NCBI RefSeq assembly: GCF_963169125.1 | Contig: NC_084799.1 | Location: 105,043,143 to 105,107,142, forward strand | Origin: Humulus lupulus | Taxonomy: Eukaryota; Streptophyta; Magnoliopsida; Rosales; Cannabaceae | Length of the DNA stretch: 64,000 nucleotides | Reading direction: 5' to 3' | Part shown: in pieces, positions 11,679 through 23,705 of the stretch | How positions within the stretch are numbered: position 1 is the stretch's first letter | How the letters are laid out: every line of letters begins with the position of its first letter | Made by a program: the position numbers and the translations under genes | Notes under the pieces: generated by a model | What the model was told of the DNA's origin: nothing | The model's database searches: none | The model's input: only the letters and a program-made list of their open reading frames with translations

Positions 11679-13536
11679 ATTCTGAATAAAATAAAAAAAA
11701 TACAAATATATTATTATTATATTTAGAAAAATAAATATCAAAGTTTCAGAAATTAAACGTGATGCATGAGCACAATTAAAACACATAAAATAAAGATTAA
11801 TTTCCACGATAAAATTTTCTAACAATTAAAGTGCCGCCTTAGGGTCGGTCAAATTAATTTTAGAGAATTTATAAGACATTCTTATCTTTATTGTTTAATA
11901 CTTAAAATAACTCTTTATTTTCTCTTTTAAACATTAAAGTACCGCTTTGTTTGGTCAAGTTATGATTATCCACTCTCAAGCTTAATCATAACTTTGTGAG
12001 TGTAACCCATTATTTCAGAGTTCATGACTTAACTTAGGACATGCCGCCTTAGGGTCGGTCAAGCCTAAAAATACATCATTAGTTCCTATCTTTATAAGAA
12101 ATATAACCTTGCTATTGATATGTCCAGACACCTTCCTTAGGGGGACGAAAACAAAGCCGTCGCGAGGCGCTATTCATATCTCACGGTGTTATATTAATAA
12201 TGGAGACCATAGGTTATGTTTGATATATCAACCCTCTCCCACTCACTATTTTGAAATAAGTGTTTTTAACGTAATTAATTCCAAATTAATTATAGTTTCT
12301 TTAAACTTTATGAACACAATTAAAATTGGAAAGAAAGCGAGTTTCTAGGTCCATGTCCAATTTTAAATTACCAATCATGTTCATCTAAACTTTACTAAAA
12401 CACTTTTTAAAATAAAGTTGGTTTAAAGAAATTAAGTCATAAAGACTTAAAAAATGGTGTGGCATTTTACCAAGTTTTCAAAATAAAACTAAGTAATTTA
12501 CATGCAATTGATTTCACAAAACAATTCATATAAACATATAGGACAATCCTAATAATCATGTTTCTACTGATGAGATGCATGATTATAACTGTGTGGGTTT
12601 TTATGTATGGCATACAATGCATGAATCATGTTATCAATCACATTAACCACATGAAAATAATTATTTAAATAAATAAATAAGCAATAAATGTTGAACCGGG
12701 TGCTTTTGGGTATTTCTAATTTTACAACCACTTTATAAAATTAAAATAAATAAAATAAAATGCCTTGATCTCCATCGGGCTTCTTTACTTTACTGTCGGT
12801 AGGATTTGTGGCATTGTTGGTCCAGAACAATAATAAGAAAACAATTTTCAAATTATTTTTGATTAATTAACACAAACTTTTAAATAATCAATATTTTTCC
12901 TTTTCTTTTTAATTAAAACAACTTTTAATTAAATCTGAAATGAATTTAAATTAAAATCTGTTATTTTGTTAAAAATAAATTTTAAATAAGATATTCAAAA
13001 AAGTTTGTTAAGACAACAAAATATCTCATTGTTTAAATATAAAATTTCAAAAATAGGATATTTAAACATTTAAAAATTTTAAAAAAATAACAGATTAATT
13101 TCAGAAAAAAAAAAAAATTCTGGACTGTCAAGCGGGGCCACACGGCGTCAAAACGGGGCCGCCGGGCTTCGACCGTACGGACATGTCCGTACAGCCGTCC
13201 GTACGGCGTCCGTACGGAGTCCGTACGACGTCGGGCAGTGGCTCGGAGGTTGGCCTCGGAGGTGCGGTGGCTGATTTCTAAATTCCGGGCTCCGTTCTGA
13301 CTTTTGTGTGATCGGAATTACAATTTTTATGGTATCAAAAACCAAATAAAATTACATAAATCCTATGCCCTTTAATGGCTTACACAATGATCTAATCATG
13401 AACAAATCCTAACCCAAAAACACCATACAATTAACGATTCAACATTCCCACGCATTCAATCAGATTAAGCCATCCATTCATAAATAAATGCATAAAATTA
13501 AACCCACACAGATTCAATACATATATATGTGAAGAT
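11679..13536 (-). other. C1 5' leader, unusually long, repeat-bearing
   Basis: About 1.86 kb between primer site and gag start without a convincing gene. It holds repeats of a GC-rich motif in AT-rich surroundings, GCCGCCTTAGGGTCGGTCAA near 11833 and 12044, with a weaker copy near 11940. A CG-rich cluster lies at 13173-13230 close to the primer site. It may contain packaging or translation signals (inference). Confidence 0.6.
13173..13230. repeat. Cluster of CCGTACGG-type palindromes
   Basis: CCGTACGG and close variants recur about five times in 58 bp, including one arrangement with GGACATGTCC between two copies. The cluster is strikingly CpG-rich in an AT-rich element. It lies in the C1 leader about 310 bp from the primer site and could fold strongly in the RNA. 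Confidence 0.75.
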
Positions 13537-13550
13537 GTCTCTGGTACCAT
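13537..13550 (-). other. C1 primer binding site
   Basis: On the minus strand TGGTACCAGAGAC follows the end of the 5' LTR after two bases. It resembles the complement of the 3' end of initiator methionine tRNA (TGGTATCAGAGC), with small differences. Confidence 0.75.
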
Positions 13551-13551
13551 T

Positions 13552-13896
13552 TGTTGGTTTTTATTGATCAAATCAGAGATTATGCGCAGCGGAACAACAA
13601 TCAAATTGTCAGATTAATCCCATAAGATTTCTAGATCTACTTCTTCACACTCATATATGTATTGAATCAAGGACAAGAATAGAAACATTACCTCAGGTCC
13701 TTCCTTGCTGCTATCTTTTCGTATGGCTGAATCCTTGAGATCTCACACCAAGATCTTCCAAAATGTTCTCAGTCACCCAAAGAACGAGTGTAGGCTCGCT
13801 ATACAAAAATAGGCAATAACTATTTATCAGATATTCTCAACACATGAGATCTGATAAAGTTTGGACCTAGGTTTTGTGAAGAACAATGACCTTTGT
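13552..13896 (-). repeat. C1 5' LTR, truncated to 345 bp
   Basis: Matches 5756-6100 of the 3' LTR with about four substitutions, then stops abruptly after GACCTTTGT. The remaining ~1.56 kb of the LTR, including its promoter, is gone. The next base begins T1 internal sequence, so this is a deletion junction. Confidence 0.9.
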
Positions 13897-15860
13897 GTAT
13901 CGAGGAGAACTTCATGCAAAAGAACCGTTGCTCTGATACCAACTGTAATGACCCACTAATCTAGACTAATTGGACCATTATCGAAACTATACATAAAACT
14001 TACATTTTTACAAAAATACCATAATTTATTGAGTAACTTGAAAAATAAGAGTTATTTACAAAGAAACAGAATACTAAGAAGGATTATGGGATCCCATTGT
14101 TTTTAAAACAAAACATGATTTAAAATAAAAGACATTACATAATAATGCGGAAAATACACATAAAAACCATAAAAACATAAAAGAAGACTATATCCTCGAA
14201 TCGAATAACGCTCGGCCCCTTGACTCCATTCATCATCGATACACATTCTCCAAGCGTCACGAATCTTTCCGCCTCTAAACTTATTTTCCTGCACATAAAC
14301 AGAAAGGAGTGAGCCTAATGCCCAGCAAGGAAAAATCTAACACAAAATCATATAAATTCATAAGAAAACATAAAGACTTAACATAACACATATAACATAC
14401 ACTTATTATAATGGCCATTATTACTTGGGGTCCCATAGACTAAACAAGCTTATGCCCATGAGATTAGTGGGGTCCTACCAGCTAAATAGGCTTATGCCCA
14501 CAATCTTTTTGGGGTCTTGTTAGTCAAATAGGGCATAAGCCCAAGCCTACAACATACACATCAATAACATATTCATAACAAAACATAACTCATTAATAAC
14601 ATAAAACATATAGATAACACAAGCACATAACATATTAATTCTAGCCTATTTTCCTTACCAAAGTTACCGAGATTATGGACTGAGTTGGGATTGTTGGAAC
14701 ACTCCTAAAACCATAAGAAAGAGTAAGTCTAAAGAAAGGAGATGAAATGAAAGAGATGGAAAGACTAAACCATAGAAAACATACTTACCGACTTATATGC
14801 TTAAAAGCTTGGATTCCCTAACCAAAATAAGAATAAGGTTAGGGGACTGAGTAGAAGGTTTTGAGAAAGGAAATAACATAAAAATACAGAAAAGAACTAG
14901 AGTTTTGGGTTTACCTCAAAGATTGCAAGATCAATCTAACATCCACCGAAATACTATAGCACTCACTTCCCAAAGTGTTTGATAAGCTTATGATGTTTAA
15001 GCTTATAGTTTTTCCCCAAACCAAGTGTTTACACTCTCACACTCACTTAACACTAGCAGCCTCTGAACTTAGAGCAAATGGTGAATAATGGCTGGGTACT
15101 AGGTCCTATTTATAGAGTTTGGGAATGAAAATATCTTGATTTTACTTGAATAAAAATAATGGCTTTTTAAGTGAAAATCATTTGAATAATCGTTCAGCAG
15201 AGGCTGAAGACTCGTTCAAAAGATGCTGGACTGTTGAAGGAGTTTGAATGGCTGAAGGGAAAAGAATTCAAAAGTATTTGAATTCATGCTGGTGGAGGCG
15301 ATATATCGCCCCCTATAGGCGATATATCGCCTGGACCTTTGTTCCCGAGGCGACCGTGCATCGATTCGTGTTTTCCGTTTCTACGTGCTGCGACATATCG
15401 CCCCTTAAAGTTGCGATATATCGGCATACGCTGAATATTTAAACACGAATTTACACATTTTTAGCTAAGTTTGAATGGATTAAACAGCCTTGACTAAGCC
15501 CTCAACGTACTCAAGGCTGCTGACTGACCCTATAACATTCAAATTTTACCCTTATTTAATTTAATCCTCAAAAATACTTAATCCTTAATTACCATTCATA
15601 ACATGTGCTTAAAATCCTATTGGTTGATGTCTAAACCTTATAATATAATAATATAATCCTTAATATCAGTCACATTAATCAAACCTTAGGTTATACTTAA
15701 TATTCTTAAACTATAGGTTAAACTTAGAAAATCTATAAGTACTACTATGAGTGTCCAAATAACTCCCGGTCTGAACCAAAAATCCAAAGTAACAATGATA
15801 ACACTAAACATACTATAATACTACTAAACAATTAGCTAAGTAAAGTTCTTGGACTCTACA
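13897..15860 (-). mobile_element. T1: stump of a Tekay-like gypsy element (5' LTR plus primer site)
   Basis: The LTR spans 13944-15860: on the minus strand it starts TGTAGAGTCC and ends GGGTCATTACA. It is followed by a primer binding site TGGTATCAGAGC (13930-13941 on the plus strand as complement) that matches initiator methionine tRNA, and about 33 bp of leader. Everything downstream was deleted together with most of the C1 5' LTR. The flank CCAGG (15861-15865) is the likely target duplication; at the matching site the right E1 LTR is uninterrupted, which places the insertion. Long LTRs and TGTAACGACCC-like ends are typical of Tekay/Del elements. Confidence 0.75.
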
Positions 15861-15984
15861 CCAGGAGACATCTCCGACTCGGCTGGACTGTACTACATGG
15901 AGAAACTAGCACCCGGAGGACTTCATGGCCTATTGCTAATTACTCCTAATTTCCATGTGTCGGATGACCAAAACACGGACAACA
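15861..15984 (-). repeat. E1 left LTR, U3 beginning
   Basis: On the minus strand this starts TGTTGTCCGTG at 15984, right after the polypurine tract, and aligns to 24439-24560 of the right E1 LTR. It shows that the T1 and C1 insertions lie inside one LTR. Confidence 0.8.
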
Positions 15985-15998
15985 TTTGCCCCCAAGTC
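15985..15998 (-). other. E1 polypurine tract
   Basis: On the minus strand GACTTGGGGGCAAA abuts the LTR start TGTTG. It resembles the tract of T2 at 62894 and fixes the orientation of E1's internal region as minus. Confidence 0.85.
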
Positions 15999-16346
15999 TT
16001 CACTCGTCCTCAGACAGTGGAGACTTAGATTGAGGAGTAATTCATAAAGCTCTTTGAGAGGTGACACTTGGGCTTCCTCTGACTTCTCTAAAAAGTTTGT
16101 GCCACGTGTTGAATCCATATTTCTGGGCCCATCAATCCGTGCAATTAATGAGAAGTCCATTCCACTACTCAAAACGTCTACTCTATACCCTAGGTGTCTT
16201 TTCGCTCCATACCCAAGACGTCATTTCTCAAGGCCAATGATCACGATCCGTGCCTTTTAGAATCTGACCATTGGATTACTCTCGAGTGTCTACGTTGTGG
16301 GTAATCCGACGGTCTGGGTGTAGTTGCTTCCCCTCCAAATTCTGAG

Positions 16347-16353
16347 TATAAAA
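16347..16353 (+). promoter_or_regulatory. Possible TATA box for the E1 antisense ORF
   Basis: TATAAAA preceded by GAG lies about 610 bp upstream of the first coding exon at 16965. It is followed by a leader-like stretch, a possible splice donor GTAAGT near 16569 and an acceptor at 16964. Inference only. Confidence 0.4.
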
Positions 16354-16964
16354 CCCGATAATCACTTCTAAGCGAACACTTTTACCATTCGAAATTTGAC
16401 ACCCCCAACACTCTCTCTTCTTCCTTAAAATTCCCAGTCCTTCAACTGTTCTGGGGTTTCTTCTGCAAGTTTGGACAATAGGCGAGAGTTGTCGTACTTC
16501 TTGACGAACGACAAGTGATTCTTCAGAGTTCGAACTCGTTTTAGTACTTATCGGCACTATATATCGAGTAAGTATTTACTGGTTTCATGTTTGCATTGGG
16601 TTTAATTTGCGAGTTTAGATGCATCTTAGGATTAGGCTTTTTTGTGGTATTTTGAGGGGAATTTTTGGCCTTTTACTAGTCTTCTTAGGCGTATTTTGGT
16701 GTTAGGAGTGGCCAAAATGGCCTATCGCCCACCTTGGGTAACTTTTTCCGTTCTGGACACTCGTTCGGAATCTGGAAAATCCCCATATTCCAGCAGTGTT
16801 CATAAGTTCCGGTTGTGTTATCCAGTACTGATTTTTCAGCCCCGAGGACATCACAAGCCTTTAGGAATTCTTTCTTCTCCTCCCCAAGTAGTAGTCCTAG
16901 GGATTATCACTTTGATCCATCTTTCTTCGGGAAAAGGTGCTAACTACTTGGCTTGTTGTTTCAG

Positions 16965-19900
16965 ATGTTTGAGGAGCTTCACCAATTACATAAACAAGGA
17001 TTTTATGTTTTTGACGCTGAGATCCTCCAAATGGCCCGAAAAGCGAGGCAACACTCCGAGAAGAGGAAACAAGTGGCTGGTAGCAGTCAAGCCCTCGTAG
17101 TATGAGAGGGCTTCGGCCCGGTGGTGATGAGATCCCTTTGATCTGGCCTCTCAAAGAAAGAGGCCATTGCAGGCCCAACATCGTCGAACAATACCTACCG
17201 TACCGCAGGGTTTGAGGTGGAGGACATCCCTGACAAGCTATGACACTGAGGTGCCTTGGAGAAGATTCTCGACCACTACGGGGTGGAAGCTTGTGAGATG
17301 CTAGTGGACCTATCTCGGGAGGACGAGAGGGCGCATGAGAGCATTCACGGGCTCGGGCCTTGGAGTGCCTCCCATCTCTAGGCTGGTGCAACCCTGCCAT
17401 TGCATCAATACTATATTGACTTCCTCAAGTTTGTCAGCATAGCTCCCTTCCATTTGTCCCTAAATGGATATCGAGTACTGGCTGGACTCTACGTTTTGTA
17501 CAAGAGGCAAAACTGGCCCACCCCATCCCCTGCTGAAATATTGTACATCTACAGCTTTCAACAATGCTTAAAGAAGGGGGAAAAGGGTGGGTACTACACC
17601 CTAATGAAACACACGACTCCAGGGAGAAACTACAAAGCTCTGAGCGGCAACGAGAATCACGCTCGAAACTACAAGGAGCAATTCTTTTGGGTGAATGGGT
17701 TCCCGATGAGGACCAATCCCACCCTACTCCTAGACTTTGCTATAGTTGGTAAGCACCTTTGTCCTCGCATAATTTTTTCTGATAACATTCAACTCGTAAC
17801 TAATCCTTGATCTTAAAAACACCTTACTAGGTCCCTATCATCGCACACCTTTTGTTGACTCCTTTGACAAAAAACTTTGGGCGATGAACACCCTTCGCTA
17901 AGAGGAGTTGGAACTCCCCTTCCTTGTCACCGATGCCCTTCTTCGACAGTATGGGCTACTGCAGGCGGGGCAGAGCATAAGCCCGGTGGTCCTTACCAAA
18001 TTTTGGGACTTGACGCAATCTCGACAGGTGGTGAGGCTCCACACAGATTATGTGGCGGCCAAGGCATAGTTCCAATAGACGCAGTGCCTTTGTGAGGTGC
18101 ACGCAGAGAGCGTCCTCACCATCAAGGCAGTCGCAGAGGTGAAGGAGGACGAAGAGCTCGAGGTGGGGATTGAATCTTCTTCCATGCCTCAAGGTAAATC
18201 CCCAATTTTCCTTCGTTATGCTGAGCATATAGGGGAGGAAACTAGTCCCGACCATTCGTCATTTTCTCCCTCGCATCTTGAGTATGGCCAAGTCTCGAGG
18301 CGTCGTTGGTCTGAGGAGGGGTATCAAGACTACCAGGACCTCATCGACGTGTTCCTCCGTAATCCGAGGAGGAAGAGACATTCCCAAGGTTTTGTGCCTC
18401 TTGGCGAGATGACGACCATGCATGCCACGTGGTTTTGTCAGTACGAGACCAATTTGACACAGGAGATGGGTCGTCTCATCCAAAAATTCACCCATATGGT
18501 CCTTTATTCGAGTTACCAGATCGTAGTGGTGCTCCCGTGGGATTTATACTTTGTTTCACACAAATTTTTACTTGTTTTTGGTTTTCCTTCCTTTCCGAGG
18601 GACTAATCAGTTTGTTTCCTTTGTGCAGAAAGCATGGGCCTGTCCGAACTGGTTAGGTTGAAGCGTTAGAGGGTGTTGGGACCCTCTGAGATAGATTTCC
18701 TGATGGCATCAACCGCGGTGCCCACACTCTTGTCTACCACAACCTCAGACCTTGTTGCCCAAGCATCCTCTGCGGCCGCTCCACCAGTCCACACCCCGAG
18801 GATGGTGGCTCTTGGTGAGGTCATTGACCTCGAGGTTTCCTCCCCGCAAGATGGGGGATTCTCTGGGAAGGGTAAGGAAATCCCTTCTGGCATGCTTGAA
18901 TCTCCCTAGTTAAGGTACCTAAGTTGATAGTCTTCGCAGAATAGTGTGAAGGGGAGGACTCGGAGGCGCTTAGGCAGGTCATTGAGTACTACAACGCCCG
19001 CATTGATGAGAGCACCGAGGACTTTAAATTCTTCGCTGAGTTTCTGCGTGAGGGATGGCCTAAGGATCCCATTGTTCCTCCTTCCTGCAAGGAGTTGGAG
19101 CCTTTTCTCGCGAGGAGAATATGAGATAGGGTCGTGCCGCTTGGCGTAGAGCTTCTTCAAGGGTTAGCGGGGTCCCTCTGTGAGATGTCCGCCAGTAACT
19201 TTGCCTGCTTTGGTAGCGATAATGAGGTTTCGCTAATAGCCACCAGCGGCCTTTCTTCCTTATGGGTAAGTCTCCTAATTTTCACTTCAATTCAATGTTT
19301 ATTTCTCTATCTTTTTGGCTGATTTGATAGACTGTGGCCCTCAACCAATGGCTTGGAGACATCGTGTTGATGTGGTCCTTTGAGGTGAAGAAGGCTCAGG
19401 AGGAGCTCGCCCGGGCTCAGGAAGAATTGGCTCAGCTCCAAGAGACTGCGATCCCCATGGAGGAACACTCGCGACTCTAAAAATAAGTGAAGGACGCAAG
19501 GGGCCGTGTCTGCGAAGTGGAGGACTTGCTGGCCACCGAGCAGTCGAAGCTATCCCATTTACAGGAAACTTCCTCTAAGTTGCTGGAAGATGTTGCAGGC
19601 CGCACCCGGGCCATGGATAAGGATCTGACCAAAGTTTGTGAAGAGCTCCAGTTGAGTCGGGCAGAGTCTCTAGCCCATGCCAAGGAGCTGGAGAAAACCA
19701 GGAAAGTTGCCAAAGATCTACATCGTTGAGCCGAAGAACTAGAGAAGGATCTTGATGTGATGGCCAACGATACAGTATTTGTTGCGTGGAAAAGCAACAT
19801 AGACATGGATCTTTCATTCACCAAGGATCCCAACATGAGGACAAAGCTCAAAGCGTGTCTTAAGGCGGAAGAGGCAAGGGCAGCCCAAGAGAAGGAGGCC

Positions 19901-19981
19901 TTAGCGGCGAGTGGCATTCCTGAAGCCAACCCTGTGATCGAGATGGTGGCGGAGGTGCCCTCAGGCCAAGAGCCCCAGTAA
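16965..19981 (+). pseudogene. E1 antisense ORF: putative gypsy-type transposon protein (PF04195-like), decayed
   Basis: Lies on the strand opposite to E1's integrase, between integrase and 3' LTR, where Tat elements carry an antisense ORF. The first exon begins MFEELHQLHKQGFYVFDAE after an acceptor at 16964. The most conserved part (about 17350-17750) includes GYRVLAGLYVLYKRQNWPTP and ends FAIVG before a donor. Later segments (17831-18195, 18190-18600, 18640-18910) appear separated by introns. The last part (19330-19979) is a long Glu/Lys/Leu-rich coiled coil ending PSGQEPQ and a stop. In-frame stops, for example in 17100-17400, 17900, 18070, 19480 and 19729, show it is dead. Function unknown; family members are annotated as putative gypsy-type transposon proteins. 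Confidence 0.75.
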
Positions 19982-21386
19982 CTTTGTCCTGTATTATTTT
20001 ATAGCTAAGTAGGCTTGCGTGCCATAGTTTCTTGGGGTATAGACAATCAACGCTCGAGCCTAGCACTGTTGTAACTATTTTCCATTAAAACTTTTGCAGC
20101 CTGCACTACCTTACCACCATGATTGCATTGTTATTGCTGAATTTAATCTTTTAAAAATATGCCACATGGACTCGATTAACTCAGCTTACTATACTCGTAA
20201 GAGTCCCAAGATGCCACATCGGGTCTTGCGCTCGAGTCTTAGACAATTTGTATGCATTTAGTGTTGCTCTGTAATCTCGCGGTCCTTGAGAATAAATTTA
20301 GCGCTAGGTTAAGTGATTACTCGGCGTGGCCCTACGTCCTCGAGTTCCAACGACTCAGGACTGGGCCTGTCTGTGGTACTTGCACATCTAGTGTTTCATC
20401 TTAGGCTCGAGGTCGTAAGAGTAACTTTGACACAGTTAAGTGAGGGCACTTACTCGACTATCCTGCACCCCCGAGTTCCAACGACTCCAACTTTAGGAGG
20501 TCCTGTACTGTAGGGTTCTTCCTTAGTGCTCGACATTTAAGACATTTTGTGTCGGCTTCTAGGCTCAATGTCCTTGAAAGTAACTTTAATTTCATCCCAT
20601 GTCCCTGAGTCCCAAAGACTCGTGGCTTATTTGACCCCGAGAACATGGTTACTAGTGGGCAAACTTAGGATTTTTTATTTGCCCCTCGAGTACACAGCTC
20701 GAGACCTAATCATTTGGAAGTCATGACTCATTATCCTGAGCCAATTGAGTAAACGCCCTTTGACTAGGTATATTGTGACAATCAATTTTAAGCTCTTGAG
20801 GTCTGGCCCCGAGTTCCAACAACTAGGGCCTCCGTTTGCATCTCAAGATCATAGGACTGACTTAGTCCATACTCGCGCTACTTGGGTTTTATTTACTCTT
20901 AGGGTCAGTATCCCACAAAGAATTTTGCTCATCTTAAGGCAATTTATGTTAGTGCCCGAGTTTCGAAGACTCGATCTGTTCAATTCTCGAGGATTGGGAT
21001 TTGTTTATTACTCCCCAGGCGCGCGATGTCGTCGGGAGAATATGCTAAATACAATCTCGCATTACTTGAATCTTTTCAGCACTACATTTCTTTTAGGCCA
21101 TTTAGCTATGGGATCCCGTGACACTAGAGGTGCTTCACTCGTTGAGTAGCCAAGCTCCTTATGTCATGGGCTTCCTGAAGCTATATGTTCGAGGCATATG
21201 GAGGACTTGGGCATAACTCCCTTGGCGCAATGTCCACGGGAGGCGTCCCAAGTCTGCCTCGAGACCAAGTACAGATTGCTTGGTCTTATGTTTGCATATC
21301 AAGATCATAGGACTTGATCAGAGCTCCTTGGGCACGATGTCCATGAGAGGTGACACAGGTCCGTTCTTGCGCTACTAAGATTCTTT
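19982..21386. repeat. E1 3' region with dispersed short hairpin motifs
   Basis: No gene. CGAGTTCCAACGACTC and variants recur near 20337, 20470, 20604, 20811 and 20957, each with GAGT/ACTC arms; the copy CGAGTTTCGAAGACTCG near 20957 is a perfect hairpin. Spacing is about 130-210 bp. Variable repeats between integrase and 3' LTR are known in Tat elements and can give rise to satellites. Confidence 0.6.
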
Positions 21387-23293
21387 TGTTGATCCCAAAA
21401 GAGGGTGTTTTAATATTTAAACTCGCAAGTGCACGAATCGTTTCGGAATATAATGTTCATGTAAGTACGAGGTCGAACCCATGGGAGTTGACTAACATCA
21501 AAAGAAACTATTTCAAACAAAGCAAGAATATTCTAACCTAGTTCCAAATATTTGATGAGATTTTGTTTTAGAAAAATAAAAGACAAGTAATAAAAAGATT
21601 TAAGAATAAATAGAAAAATAGTTTTCAAATGAGATATGTAAAATAAGATTATTAAGATGTTAGAATCCACAAAATGCAAGTTCAATAGTATTTATAAGTA
21701 TATTGATTCCCAAGTTTAGATATAGTTGAAATAAATCACACTATATTTTTTTCAAGATACATTTTCTATTCAAGCACAAGTTACTTTCAAAAAGGTAGGA
21801 TTTTTCTTCACTCATATAAGATATAATTTCTAAGCATTAGTTGTGTTACAACCTAATGAAACTACAAAAAATCAAAGAGATTATGTTTAGATAAAATATG
21901 ATATTTATGCTCTAAGAATTAGATGTGAACAATTTAATGAAAAACATTTAATCAAAGAATATCATATTTTTGCATAATGAAGAACTAAGTGTAATATGCT
22001 TTAACAATCAACACTAGATGAAAAATGCATATCTTTGATAGAAAAATCCATAAACAATGTTGTACAAATGGGAAATCAACATACAACAAAAAATACTATC
22101 TAGTTACATTTTGCTTCATCATCATCTTAATAACCTTTGAAAAAGATTAGAAGCTCATAACTAGATTGAAATAAAAATTACAAAATAACATACTTGACAT
22201 GCTCTTCAAAAGATGAAAATGGTAGAGAGAAAAATAGTGAAAAGAAGAGAGAAAAATATGTGTAGAAGATGTTGAAAAGATGAAGAAGAAGAGCCCCCAA
22301 ATGGTCTCACAAGACTCTATTTATAGGAAAAATATGGAGATTAAATTAATCAAATCAAAATAAATAAATTGATTAATTTAATTGTGTTGGGAAGTGGTAG
22401 GATAAATAGAGTAAGTATAAGAGTATTGGAAAGATGAAATGTTTGGTTGGGTAAAAGATTAGTGAAAAGTTAGGGTAAAAAAAATAAATTAGGAATGTTT
22501 ATTTAGGTAAGAAAAATAGGTAAGAGTGAATTGATATTTGAGTGAAAAATATTGAGAATAAAAATGTGAGTTTTGGCCTTTTTGGTGGCTATTGGCAGCT
22601 TGGCTGTCTTGGGCATGGAGCTGAATTGGGCCACGGCTGGGCGTTGATGGGCTTCAGCTTGTTGTGGGCTGTGTGATTGGCTGAAGATGAGGAGGCGTGG
22701 GCGAAGGAGGTGCATCTTGACTTCGGCTGGCAGGTGCATTACACTTGAGGGGCAGCTGGGAAGTCTTCAGATGCTATATGCTGGAAGCAACGTGGGAGAA
22801 GGTGGTGGAACTGTTGGGCTTGGGCCCAAATGAGCTGGGTGTGATGGCCTTCCAAAAATGCCAGCTTTTTATTTTATTTTTCTCAAAAATGCCACTTTTC
22901 TTCATTCTTTTCCTTACTTTTCAAAGTAAAAAATTGCAATAACTTCCCTACAAAATAAATATAAACTAAATCATAATAAAATATTTTCAATTATAAAATA
23001 AATCAATTTAATTTTTTTGAAAATATTAATTATAACTTAATTTATATTTAACATTTAGTTTCAATAAAACAACATTTTTTTTACCCTAAACTAAACAACA
23101 ATAATTTAAATAATTAGCTACGATATTTTACAACAAAATAACTATAAAAACACAAAAAAAATCTATAAAATTAAATTAAGCCTAATAAATTCAAAATTAC
23201 TTAAAAACTTAATAAATTACTTAAAAACTCAAGAATTAAGCAACAATTAGCACATAAAAAGTGGTAAAATAACTCTATTTTGTAGAGTTATCA
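21387..23293 (-). mobile_element. Solo LTR inside E1 (TSD TCTTT)
   Basis: TG at 21387 and CA at 23293, flanked by perfect TCTTT duplications (21382-21386 and 23294-23298). On the minus strand it begins TGATAACTCTAC, has a TATA-like CTATAAATAGAG near 22315, and ends GGGATCAACA. No primer site or coding region adjoins it, so it is a solo LTR of about 1.9 kb. Short frames inside are chance. Confidence 0.85.
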
Positions 23294-23479
23294 TCTTTGT
23301 CTAGTCTCTAGCTGCTAAGCCCTACTCTACTTGGAACAAGCTTAGTCTCTTAGGACAAACGCGACTAGTTTCCTAGGTTTTTCTATCTTCTAGGTAGCAA
23401 CACTAGGCATACTTTGCTTTTGACAAGCTTAGTTTCCCAGGTCGTTCCCCACGAGGCGTGATGCTGCCCTAACTCCATG

Positions 23480-23498
23480 CCCCCCCCCCCCCCCCCCC
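23480..23498. repeat. Run of 19 C
   Basis: An uninterrupted homopolymer in the E1 3' region. Its length may be unreliable in sequencing. Confidence 0.9.
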
Positions 23499-23705
23499 AA
23501 CTGATCAGAGAATAGTCTGCGTTCACTTGTCCAGGCTAGCAAAGGGGTGCTCTTATACATAACATTAATAGAATAAAGGAAACCAAAAGCTATAACTAGA
23601 CAAACAAATTTATTTTTTTACCGTGTTTTATATACACGACTTCCATTAAATGTGCCCAGAGGCTAAACGGGAGATTACAAAAATTAACAAAGTTCACAGC
23701 TCATA

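Larger units (their letters stand above)
5756..13896 (-). mobile_element. C1: nearly complete Ty1/copia element
   Basis: Order on the minus strand: truncated 5' LTR (13552-13896), primer binding site, leader of about 1.86 kb, gag-pol reading frame (11678-7656, one internal stop), polypurine tract, full 3' LTR (5756-7661). The 345 bp shared by the two LTRs show only about four differences, so insertion was recent. The left target duplication should be GAGGG (5751-5755); the right copy is lost because the 5' LTR is cut at 13896, where T1 sequence begins. Confidence 0.9.

Noticed and set aside
16897..17400. 167-codon minus-strand frame as E1 gag
   Set aside because: No gag motifs; it overlaps the recognisable antisense ORF on the plus strand.
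23480..23498. C homopolymer as a regulatory element
   Set aside because: Homopolymers of this length are more simply slippage products or sequencing uncertainty in dead element DNA.
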